A stretch of 64,000 bases of DNA, from NCBI RefSeq assembly GCF_002218085.1, contig NZ_BDUC01000010.1, forward strand, positions 1,750 through 65,749. Direction: 5' to 3'. Positions 56,500-64,000 of this stretch are shown here, piece by piece. This stretch comes from Tolypothrix sp. NIES-4075 (GTDB lineage: Bacteria; Cyanobacteriota; Cyanobacteriia; Cyanobacteriales; Nostocaceae). The notes under the pieces were generated by a model, which searched no databases, was not told where the DNA came from, and saw only the letters and a program-made list of their open reading frames with translations. The position numbers were made by a program, and so were the translations under genes. How positions within the stretch are numbered: position 1 is the stretch's first letter; every line of letters starts with the position of its first letter.

Positions 56500-57105
56500 A
56501 TGAATACAAATAAAAAATATATTATCCCTTTTATTGTTGTAGCGATCGCCGCCAGCATCAGCAGTTGTAATTCTAACCAAGCTTCTCAAAATCTCGACCA
56601 AACCGCTACAGCAGCCACAACAATACCAACCAACAGTCCTTCATCCCAAATTCCCACCCAGGCTCAACTGCGAGCTAAATCGAGCCTCGAGCAGCCTTTT
56701 TCTTATGAACCCTTTACTGAAAATACCGCTTCGTCAACTTCTCAAGCTGCTACTGATAAGACTATTAACCTCACCCTATACACAAGTGATAGCGAATGTC
56801 AAGAACTGATTCCGAATACAGTTTCAGTGCCAGCATCAGAACCTGCAACCGGTATTGTGAGTAAAATCATAGAGCAACAAGATACAGGCGACTTTAATTT
56901 ATCTGGTTATCGTGTCAGTGTAAAAAATAGGATTGCCACCGTAGATTTACGAATATCCCCTGATTCCAAACGGCAGTTAGTTTCTCTTTCGCAATGCGAG
57001 CAGTTTGCTTTATTTGGCAGCCTCCGCAAAAGTTTGACAAGTAATGCTCAATTGAATATTAAACAGGTTCGCTTCACCTCTAGAGGTAAGAAAATTATTC
57101 TTTAA
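56500..57105 (+). CDS. lipoprotein with GerMN-like domain
   Basis: A 201-residue protein. The ATG at 56500 gives a lipoprotein signal (MNTNKKYIIPFIVVAIAASISSC, Cys23 as lipidation site); a TTG nine codons upstream is less likely. A disordered Thr/Ser/Gln-rich linker follows. The C-terminal 110 residues (LTLYTSDSECQELIPNTVSV, IVSKIIEQQDTGDF, then SLSQCEQFALFGSLRKSLTS) resemble the GerMN fold found in spore-germination and cell-envelope proteins. Probably attached to the plasma or outer membrane. Role unknown. Confidence 0.75.
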   Translation: MNTNKKYIIPFIVVAIAASISSCNSNQASQNLDQTATAATTIPTNSPSSQIPTQAQLRAKSSLEQPFSYEPFTENTASSTSQAATDKTINLTLYTSDSECQELIPNTVSVPASEPATGIVSKIIEQQDTGDFNLSGYRVSVKNRIATVDLRISPDSKRQLVSLSQCEQFALFGSLRKSLTSNAQLNIKQVRFTSRGKKIIL

Positions 57106-57122
57106 TTGTGAGTATTGAGTTA

Positions 57123-57193
57123 GGAGTTGTAGAGACGCGAAATTTCGCGTCTGTACTTAGGAGTTGTAGAGACGCGAAATTTCGCGTCTGTAC
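57123..57193. repeat. tandem GTAGAGACGCGAAATTTCGC palindromes, copies 3 and 4
   Basis: GTAGAGACGCGAAATTTCGC then GTCTGTAC at 57129-57156 and again at 57166-57193, a 37-bp direct repeat of a perfect GACGCGAAATTTCGCGTC palindrome. Lying between convergent genes, the stems may also stop transcription from both sides. Confidence 0.85.
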
Positions 57194-57238
57194 AGGAGTT
57201 AGGAGCGATCGCCTACATCCACATTTTCTCTGCGCTTT

Positions 57239-60200
57239 TCACTGTTTAGCGCAAGTAGGAACAGACACACTAGCAGTAGCCTCAGGTGCTGAAGAAATAA
57301 GCGTTACCTCCCCTTTACCGTTAAACACCCAACCAGTAGCAGGCACAATTTCCACAGCTTTCGGTATGCTTAGTTTAGCCGCAGATGTCCGAGATTGTTG
57401 TGCAGTAGTCGCGATTAGGCGAGAATCAGTCCAAACAACGTCACTGCTAAGAAAATCGTCAGGACTGGGAGGTAAACCACCGCGTCCGGTGACGAGGAAG
57501 GTGCTACCATTTTTGTCAAAGGCTGCACAGCTAGAGTCAACCAGCCTTGGAGTATTTACTATTAGTGCGGGCAGTTGCAATAATCCCCTGTTGGGGTCAA
57601 CATTTAGGTTGTTGATTTGTATACTACCTTGTACCCCAAGTTCAGAACTAGCAGTAATGTCACTTAACTCAGTTATGCGTGGACGAGACTCAATGCCATA
57701 AATGCCACTTGTTGTAATATCAACCTTGCCACCCTGTCCGCGAAAAGCATTAGCGGAAATGTCGCTGTTTTCATTAGGTACGGCAACGATGAAGCCCGAC
57801 GGAGAATTGATGGTGATATTACCACCGTCTCCACCTTGTTGTGCAGTACCTGCGTTAGTAGAGATTTGACTGCCACGACGCAGCAGCAATAAGTCTCCTA
57901 CTTGTAAGTTGATATTGCCACCATTACCCGATTGAGATTTTGCAATCAACCCTCCTTGATTGTCCAAGTTAATTTTTGGAGAGGTAACTATAATATCTCC
58001 TGCCCTTCCTGCACTTTCTGATTGAACGAGTATACCACTGACATTGGAAGATGTAACTCCAATTTCTCCGGGAATTTGTGTATTTGCATCAATAAAAGTG
58101 TTGCTTCTATTGGAACCAGTCCCAGAAATTGTTACAGAGTCAGCGGCATTAATATTAATCGTGCCCGCATTTCCTTGCCCAAGAGTACCGGCAGTTAATA
58201 TAGCACCATTACTTAAGGACAGATTTTTTGTAGTAATGTTGATATCGTCAGCATTACCTATTCCACCTGGAAGGACAAGGCTGTATGCACCACTTATCCG
58301 CTGATTGCTACCAATGCCATCAAAAGTGACAAAATCAGTGGCATTAATATTTATACTACCTGCATCTCCTCTACCATTGGTATCAGTAGCTAAACGAGCG
58401 CCATTTTTGACTGTGAGCGATCGCGTCTTGATATTAATATTGCCTCCCCTACTAGGTTCTGCTGTTGCGACTTCGCTGTAAATCCCACCAGCAAATCCAC
58501 TTCGATCCACTCCTTCTAAAGAAATAGAATCAGTAGCTGTAATTTGGATATTGCCTGAAATTCCTCTTCCTAAAGTGCTAGCTGCTAAAAAAGACCCATC
58601 AGCAGTACTGAATGAGCCAGCAGTAATATTAATATCACCAGCATTACCAATTGCCCCAAAACGCACGCTACTGAAAGCTCCGGCTTCGGTGAGAAAGGAA
58701 ACAGCATCCCGTGCTTTTATTGTGATATTACCACCATTTCCCTGACCGAAAGATTCACTACTGATAATAGAACCATTCTTCACCTGAAGTGAGCCTGCGC
58801 TAATATCAATGTTACCCGCAGCGCCTGTTATTCCTCCTCCTAATTGGCTGAATATTTCACTCTGGTCAGATAAAGAGACGGTATCACGGGCATTTATGTT
58901 AATATTGCCTGCATTTCCTTCTCTGCCAAAGCTGTTGACAAGCAATTGAGCCTGATTAGCCAGTTGCAGTGAGCCTGTGGAAATGCTAATCTTACCACCA
59001 TTGCCTTGCGCTTCAGTAAAGTTCTGTAATCCTACGCTGCTTGTGGCAGTCCCTCTATCAAATAGGACATTATCGGCTTCAATAATCACATTGCCTGCAT
59101 TTCCTTGACCCAAGGTATTTGCTGTCAGAAAAGACCCATTGCTAACAGAAAGCGACCTAGCCCTAATTCGCAGATCATTCCCATTACCCGTTCCCTGCGC
59201 TTCGACAGTCGTAAAGGCTGCACCACCTCTATTAAAAGATGCCGTATCGCGGGCTTCTATATTTATTCTACCTGCATCTCCCCTGCCAAGAGTACTCGCA
59301 CTCAAAATAGCACCATCAGTTACTGACAGAGAACCTGTGGTTATCCTCGTTTCACCACCATTACCGATACCTCCTGGTTCGACTTGGCTAAAGACAAAAC
59401 CTCCATTGGTAAACTCGGCAGTATTACGAGCATCAATAATTACATTTCCTGAATTTCCTCGCCCCAAAGTGCTAGCTTTTAATTGGGAGTTATTTGTCAC
59501 TAATACAGACCCAGCTTGAATCTGTAAATTACCACCATTGCCCACACCTGTTGCTTCTAAACTAGTAAAGCCGAATCCTCTATCAAATAGGACATCATCG
59601 GCTTCAATAATCACATTGCCTGCATTTCCTCGACCCAAGGTATTTGCTGTCAAAAAAGATCCATCGGTAACAGAAAGCGACCTAGCCCTAATTCGCAGAT
59701 CATTCCCATTACCCATTCCCTGCGCTTCCACAGTCGTAAAGGCTGCACCACCTCTATTAAAAGAGGCACTATCGCGGGCTTCTATATTTATTCTACCTGC
59801 ATCTCCCCTGCCAAGAGTACTCGCACTCAAAATAGCATTATCAGTTACTGACAGAGAACCTGTGGTTATCCTCGTTTCACCACCATTACCGATACCTCCT
59901 GGTTCGACTTGGCTAAAGACAAAGCCTCCATTGGTAAACTCGGCAGTATCACGAGCATCAATAATCACATTGCCTGAATTCCCTCGCCCCAAAGTGCTAG
60001 CTTTTAATTGGGAGTTATTTGTCACTAATACAGACCCAGCTTTAATTTGTAAATTACCACCATTGCCCACACCTGTTGCTTCTAAACTGGTGAAGCCGAA
60101 TCCTCCATTAATGAAACTAACTTGCCCTTGAGCATCAATCAGAAGATTCCCTGCATTCCCCTGACCAAAGGAACTAGTTTCAACCCTCGCACCATTACTG

Positions 60201-61213
60201 ACTTTGAGCGACCCAGTTTTAATGATGATGTCGCTTCCCTGACCGTAAGCATTAGCTTGTATCGCATTAGAAACAAGACTTTGATCGTCAATTACCGCTT
60301 CTGTTGCATTAATTTCTATATTTCCTGCCTTGGTTTGGGGTGAACCCAACCCTGGTGCTATGCCGGCTCGTATTTGTGTACCGGCTCCAGAAATATTCAA
60401 ATTGCGAGCATTGATGGCAATACTACCACCTCCGCCTGCAAGTACATTCACATTAGTTCGATTACTCAAAGATACGTCTTGCTTGCCTATTTGATTGGGA
60501 AAATTCAAACTCAGGTCATTGCCATTAACATTCAGTCCAACAGTACCGCTGTTTCCGACACTGCCCAACTCCACTCGACCGCCTGGAATTTGTAAAATAC
60601 TATTATCTAAGCTCAAATTCCCGCCTACAAGACCTAAGGTTTTATTAGGTGCGCCTTGTAATATAGATCCTTGCACTTGGATATTTGCCGGATTCTGTCC
60701 AAATTGCAAACCAATCGGAACACTGATGGTTAGCAAGGGCGTGCTTTGTGGAGCGATCGCACTAAATGTAGTACCATCAGCAAAGTTGAAACTACTAGCT
60801 GTACTTGCAAGAAAAGAACCGCCAACATTCAAACTGGCATTAGGTCCAAAAACAATCCCTGACGGGTTAATCAAAAATAGGTTAGCCGCACCGTTAGCGC
60901 GAATCAAACCATCAATGTTAGAGATTGACCCACCTGTTACCCGACTAATAATGTTTTGAATGTCAAGAGCATTGTTGAAGAAAGCAGTGCCACCAGTAGG
61001 TACAGAAAATTGTTGGAAGCTGTGAAATAAGTTACTTCCAGCTTGCGTTCCACCAGTGATGTTAAAGGTGTTGCCTATCTTGCTGATGTTAGAATTATTC
61101 GGTAGAGTGCCATCCGGTGAAATTTGTTGAGCAACGCAGTTTGGAGAGAAAACACTTGTACACAAGCCAGCAGTAACCAATAACCAGCCCCAACGATTAC
61201 TTATTCCCGACAT
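57239..61213 (-). CDS. haemagglutinin-type exoprotein (TpsA-like, beta-helix)
   Basis: A 1324-residue secreted protein. A signal peptide (about 1-30, ending SPNCVAQQ) precedes the filamentous-haemagglutinin N-terminal secretion domain (SFQQFSVPTGGTAFFNN, RVTGGSISNIDGLIRANG, LFLINPSGIVFGPNASLNVG). The rest is a long right-handed beta-helix of degenerate GNAGNI-NI-A-D repeats, including an exact-length duplication of 175 residues. The C-terminal cap (SSCAAFDKNGSTFLVTGRGG, then VPTCAKQ) is shared with the gene at 61653. Two-partner secretion normally needs a TpsB pore; none is in the window. Likely surface or sheath protein. Confidence 0.9.
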   Translation of the reverse strand: MSGISNRWGWLLVTAGLCTSVFSPNCVAQQISPDGTLPNNSNISKIGNTFNITGGTQAGSNLFHSFQQFSVPTGGTAFFNNALDIQNIISRVTGGSISNIDGLIRANGAANLFLINPSGIVFGPNASLNVGGSFLASTASSFNFADGTTFSAIAPQSTPLLTISVPIGLQFGQNPANIQVQGSILQGAPNKTLGLVGGNLSLDNSILQIPGGRVELGSVGNSGTVGLNVNGNDLSLNFPNQIGKQDVSLSNRTNVNVLAGGGGSIAINARNLNISGAGTQIRAGIAPGLGSPQTKAGNIEINATEAVIDDQSLVSNAIQANAYGQGSDIIIKTGSLKVSNGARVETSSFGQGNAGNLLIDAQGQVSFINGGFGFTSLEATGVGNGGNLQIKAGSVLVTNNSQLKASTLGRGNSGNVIIDARDTAEFTNGGFVFSQVEPGGIGNGGETRITTGSLSVTDNAILSASTLGRGDAGRINIEARDSASFNRGGAAFTTVEAQGMGNGNDLRIRARSLSVTDGSFLTANTLGRGNAGNVIIEADDVLFDRGFGFTSLEATGVGNGGNLQIQAGSVLVTNNSQLKASTLGRGNSGNVIIDARNTAEFTNGGFVFSQVEPGGIGNGGETRITTGSLSVTDGAILSASTLGRGDAGRINIEARDTASFNRGGAAFTTVEAQGTGNGNDLRIRARSLSVSNGSFLTANTLGQGNAGNVIIEADNVLFDRGTATSSVGLQNFTEAQGNGGKISISTGSLQLANQAQLLVNSFGREGNAGNININARDTVSLSDQSEIFSQLGGGITGAAGNIDISAGSLQVKNGSIISSESFGQGNGGNITIKARDAVSFLTEAGAFSSVRFGAIGNAGDINITAGSFSTADGSFLAASTLGRGISGNIQITATDSISLEGVDRSGFAGGIYSEVATAEPSRGGNINIKTRSLTVKNGARLATDTNGRGDAGSININATDFVTFDGIGSNQRISGAYSLVLPGGIGNADDINITTKNLSLSNGAILTAGTLGQGNAGTININAADSVTISGTGSNRSNTFIDANTQIPGEIGVTSSNVSGILVQSESAGRAGDIIVTSPKINLDNQGGLIAKSQSGNGGNINLQVGDLLLLRRGSQISTNAGTAQQGGDGGNITINSPSGFIVAVPNENSDISANAFRGQGGKVDITTSGIYGIESRPRITELSDITASSELGVQGSIQINNLNVDPNRGLLQLPALIVNTPRLVDSSCAAFDKNGSTFLVTGRGGLPPSPDDFLSSDVVWTDSRLIATTAQQSRTSAAKLSIPKAVEIVPATGWVFNGKGEVTLISSAPEATASVSVPTCAKQ
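59052..60101 (-). repeat. 525-bp in-frame tandem duplication in the exoprotein gene
   Basis: Matching points (59052 and 59577; 59556 and 60081) are all exactly 525 bp apart. The two copies are nearly identical, with a few substitutions, and add 175 residues or several beta-helix turns. A recent unequal-exchange event is the simplest explanation. Confidence 0.9.
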
Positions 61214-61652
61214 TGCACCCCCCCAAAAATTGCATATTTATTTGACCACACTATTAATTAATAGACAATAGATGTGACAGATTATGCGTTTGTGTGGGAT
61301 AAGAGTGAAGGTTTAAGTGCGATGGGCTTTCGCCCCGCATCGAAGCGATCGCGCTTCGTTTAAAAATGAAATAAATACATTTGCGATCGCTTATATCCGC
61401 TCTCCAATTTCGTTAAGGCTTGTTGTGTCTCAATCAAATTGACATAAGCAATTACACAACAAACTGTCGTTAGTATCGGCTCACCAGTTCTCTGCACTTC
61501 ATGCGCTGTCATTATAAATGCAGAAGTTGTCGTTACCAACATAAGTGCGATCGTTCTTAACATTCAAACAGTTCTTCGCAACATTTAATTTGTCATTAAG
61601 ACCGCTCTTATTAGACTTATGAGCAAAAATCGATAACTGAACTCTGCGCTTT
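61214..61652. other. intergenic, 439 bp, between tandem exoprotein genes
   Basis: Contains a hairpin GGGCTTTCGCCC at about 61324-61335 and GCGATCGCGC/GCGAAGC-type HIP1-like sequence. A 67-codon minus-strand frame (61360-61563) with a hydrophobic start is possible but unsupported. The promoter of the 57239 gene should lie near 61214-61300. Confidence 0.45.
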
Positions 61653-64000
61653 TTACTGTTTAGCGCAAGTAGGAGGAGACACACTAGCTGTAGCGTCAGG
61701 TGCTGAAGAAATAAGCGTTACTTCCCCTTTACCGTTAAATACCCAACCAGTAGCAGGAACAATTTGCACAGCTTTTGGTATGCTTAGTTTAGCCGCAGGT
61801 GTCCGATCTGGATTTTGTGCAGTAGTCGCGGTTAGACGAGTATCAGTCCAAATAACGTCACTGCTAAGAAAATCGTCAGGGCTAAGAGGTAAACCACCGC
61901 GTCCGGTGACAATAAATTCGCTACCCTTTTTGTCAAAAGCAGCACAGCTAGACGAAACCAGTCTTGGAGTATTTACTACACCTGCGGACAATTGCAATAA
62001 TCCTCGATTCGGGTCAACAATGGGCGTGTTGATATCTATAGTGCCTTGTACCCCACGTTCAGAACTAGCAGTAATGTCACTTAGCTCAGTTGGGCGTGGA
62101 CGAGACTCAATGCCATAAATCCCACTTGCTGTAATATTAACTCTACCTCCAGAGCCGGTGAAAGCATTGGCGCTGATGTCGCTATTTTCATTAGGTACGG
62201 CAACGATGAAGCCATTGGGAGAATTGATGGTGATGTTACCGCCATTTCCACCCTGCCGTTCATTGCCTGCGTTAGTAGAAATTAGACTGTTGCGGCGTAA
62301 AAGTAGCAAGCCCTCACTTTGAATTTCAATATTACCACCTTGGGTGCTAGCGGTTTCTGCTGATAGAAAGGCTCTGTTATCTAACTTCAGACTGTCTGCT
62401 TGAATCTGAATGTTACCACCAATTCCAGTACCTCGACTGCCTACAGTCACTCCGGCGCCATTTTCAATTAGCACAGTTCTGGGGTCGATGAAAATGCTGC
62501 CACCATTGCCGGAACTTCCAACTTCAGTATTTGCAAATAAACCAGTACCTGTATCAGAAAGGGAAAAGCGATCGCCTACATTAACACTAATATTTCCGGC
62601 ATTTCCACTACCAGATGTGGTGGTTAGTAATTTGCCCCCACTAACTGCTTCAATTGTTGAAGCATCAATATTAATGTTGCCTGCATTACCTGTTCCCCCA
62701 CTTTGAGCAGTAATTTGACTGTTATTGTTGAGAAAGAGCGATCGCCCAGAAATACTGATTTGGGTTCCATTACCTGTAGCCGTTGATTCCACAGTACTTT
62801 GAATCTGGCTATTATTAGTAAGCGTTACCCGATCTTTTACTTGTGCGTTAATTCTACCTGCATTTCCCTGACCAGAGGTACTGGCTATTACTTTGGCACC
62901 ATCACTTAAAGACAGCGATCTAGCAGTCAGATTGATTTCACCTCCCTGACCGATTGCCTGATTACCCAAGCCACTGGTAATAGAGCTATTGGCAAGGCTG
63001 ATTTCATCACGAGCATTTATGTTTAAAAATCTTCCGGCACTACCTTGACCTAAGCTGTTAATTCCAATACCTGCGCCATTATTAATGCTTAAGTTTGTTG
63101 AGTTAATTTCTATAGTGCCACCATTGCCGGAACTTCCAGCTTCAGTATTTGCAAATAAACCAGTACCTGTATCAGAAAGGGAAAAGCGATCGCTTAAATT
63201 AACATTAATATTTCCGGCATTTCCACTACCAGATGTGGTGGTTAGTAATTTGCCCCCACTAACTGCTTCAATTGTTGAAGCATCAATATTAATCTTGCCT
63301 GCATTACCTGTTCCCCCACTTTGAGCAGTAATTTGACTGTTATTGTTGAGAAAGAGCGATCCACCAGTCAGATTGATTTCACCACCATTGCCTGAACTTC
63401 CAGCTTCAGTATTTGCAAATAAACCACTACTAGCGCTAACTGCTTCCACTGTTCTGTTAAATCTAGGTGGATCGTCGGCATAATTTGGGTTAGTGCCTGA
63501 TAAGACGATATTGTCACCGACCTTAAGGAAGATGTTACCCGCATTACCCCTACTTCGAGCAGTCGTGAGAATTTGTCCGCCATCAAAAAGCTCAACGACT
63601 TTGGCATTAACCATGATATCACCGCCCCGGAAGTCGCTTTTAGTGTCGGCTGCTATAGTTGCACCATCTAATACACGTAATTTATCAGTATTAATATTGA
63701 TGTTGCCTGCCGCGCCATAAGCATCTTTATTACTCTGGGTTGTTAAGGTAGTATAAAGATAGGTTGTCGAGCGATCTTGTCTTGGAGGTGAGAGTATTGG
63801 ATCTTTCCCGGAGATTTCCACTGTATCTTTAGCATTAATGTTAATATTGCCGGACTTTCCACTACCGGAAAGCAAGCTAGGTATAAATTCAGAACCGTCA
63901 GTCACAAAAACAGATTGCCCGCTTATATTAATATCACCAGCTTTCGCTTGACCCGTTAAGTCGCCACGGACACCACTCACAAGCAAGCTATTTTGAATAG
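61653..64000 (-). CDS. second haemagglutinin-type exoprotein, C-terminal part (5' end outside window)
   Basis: At least 782 codons are visible; the frame stays open to the window edge at 64000, so the N-terminal secretion domain is outside. The visible part is beta-helix repeat sequence (GNAGNINIDAS, SLSDGAKVIASTSGQGNAG) with an internal repeat of about 244 bp at a 618-bp spacing. The last 200 residues (GIYGIESRPRPTELSDITAS, SSCAAFDKKGSEFIVTGRGG, SPPTCAKQ) are close to the neighbour at 57239, so the genes arose by tandem duplication. Confidence 0.9.
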   Translation of the reverse strand, partial: IQNSLLVSGVRGDLTGQAKAGDINISGQSVFVTDGSEFIPSLLSGSGKSGNININAKDTVEISGKDPILSPPRQDRSTTYLYTTLTTQSNKDAYGAAGNININTDKLRVLDGATIAADTKSDFRGGDIMVNAKVVELFDGGQILTTARSRGNAGNIFLKVGDNIVLSGTNPNYADDPPRFNRTVEAVSASSGLFANTEAGSSGNGGEINLTGGSLFLNNNSQITAQSGGTGNAGKINIDASTIEAVSGGKLLTTTSGSGNAGNINVNLSDRFSLSDTGTGLFANTEAGSSGNGGTIEINSTNLSINNGAGIGINSLGQGSAGRFLNINARDEISLANSSITSGLGNQAIGQGGEINLTARSLSLSDGAKVIASTSGQGNAGRINAQVKDRVTLTNNSQIQSTVESTATGNGTQISISGRSLFLNNNSQITAQSGGTGNAGNINIDASTIEAVSGGKLLTTTSGSGNAGNISVNVGDRFSLSDTGTGLFANTEVGSSGNGGSIFIDPRTVLIENGAGVTVGSRGTGIGGNIQIQADSLKLDNRAFLSAETASTQGGNIEIQSEGLLLLRRNSLISTNAGNERQGGNGGNITINSPNGFIVAVPNENSDISANAFTGSGGRVNITASGIYGIESRPRPTELSDITASSERGVQGTIDINTPIVDPNRGLLQLSAGVVNTPRLVSSSCAAFDKKGSEFIVTGRGGLPLSPDDFLSSDVIWTDTRLTATTAQNPDRTPAAKLSIPKAVQIVPATGWVFNGKGEVTLISSAPDATASVSPPTCAKQ
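62500..63361 (-). repeat. internal repeat, two copies 618 bp apart
   Basis: About 244 bp starting at 62500 recurs at 63118, with around 95% identity by eye (starting CCACCATTGCCGGAACTTCC). Both copies encode the LFANTE...SGNGG and ITAQSGGTGNAG turns. A third partial match begins near 63384. Confidence 0.85.

Noticed and set aside
59105..60131. Long plus-strand frames opposite the exoprotein duplication
   Set aside because: Mirror frames of the repetitive beta-helix sequence, duplicated together with it.
61360..61563. 67-codon minus-strand frame with hydrophobic start between the exoprotein genes
   Set aside because: No Shine-Dalgarno, no recognisable family, and it overlaps HIP1-rich spacer; possible but unsupported.

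Overview
The window comes from a filamentous, probably heterocyst-type cyanobacterium of the Nostocales. Evidence: the HIP1 octamer GCGATCGC is scattered throughout, cyanobacterial heptamer tandem repeats (TAATTGG, CCCATTA, GTTAGTG families) fill many spacers, and about 28.4 kb (17306-45734) is a scytonemin biosynthesis cluster. Scytonemin is the sheath sunscreen pigment known only from cyanobacteria. Nothing looks plasmid- or phage-like, and no tRNA, rRNA, CRISPR array or transposase was seen.

Layout. 1-4.2 kb: 3' end of a WD40 gene whose tail carries a 65-bp tandem duplication, two small proline-rich repeat proteins, ChaB-like, VOC and lmo0937-like small genes. 4.2-9.4 kb: a large caspase / P-loop NTPase / 14-repeat WD40 protein. 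9.6-13.2 kb: a sigma factor divergent from a candidate RiPP operon (89-aa precursor with a Cys-bracketed Gly/Ser tail, radical SAM/SPASM enzyme, helical partner). 13.6-16.9 kb: two low-complexity repeat proteins without signal peptides. 17.3-45.7 kb, all minus strand except one toxin-antitoxin remnant: scyABCDEF - eboABC - glycosyltransferase - tyrA - dsbA - eboD(aroB-like) - eboEF - trpE(G) - trpC - MDR oxidoreductase - trpA - trpB - trpD - aroG. 46.7-49.6 kb: the divergent PAS histidine kinase and AraC-type response regulator that accompany scytonemin clusters. 49.6-57.1 kb: DUF3082, DUF4058, ispE, ksgA/rsmA, a Uma2-type gene, a multi-PAS kinase and a GerMN-type lipoprotein. 57.2-64.0 kb: two tandem paralogous haemagglutinin-type (TpsA/beta-helix) exoproteins, the second cut by the window edge.

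How it works together. AroG, the Trp enzymes and TyrA supply dedicated tryptophan and p-hydroxyphenylpyruvate. ScyB oxidises tryptophan to indole-3-pyruvate, ScyA couples it to p-hydroxyphenylpyruvate, and ScyC cyclises the product. ScyD/E/F, DsbA and the Ebo proteins are associated with export and periplasmic maturation. The two-component system upstream probably sets transcription. Compared with Nostoc punctiforme as I remember it, the ebo genes are integrated here and split by GT-tyrA-dsbA, the tyrosinase-like tyrP is absent, and an oxidoreductase sits between trpC and trpA.

The least explained parts are the RiPP-like operon, the repeat proteins at 13.6-16.9 kb and 0.9-1.8 kb, hairpin-forming repeats inserted in frame into trpD and the caspase-WD40 gene, and a diverged direct repeat lying just outside both ends of the scytonemin cluster. 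Comparisons with other genomes are from memory; no database search was run.
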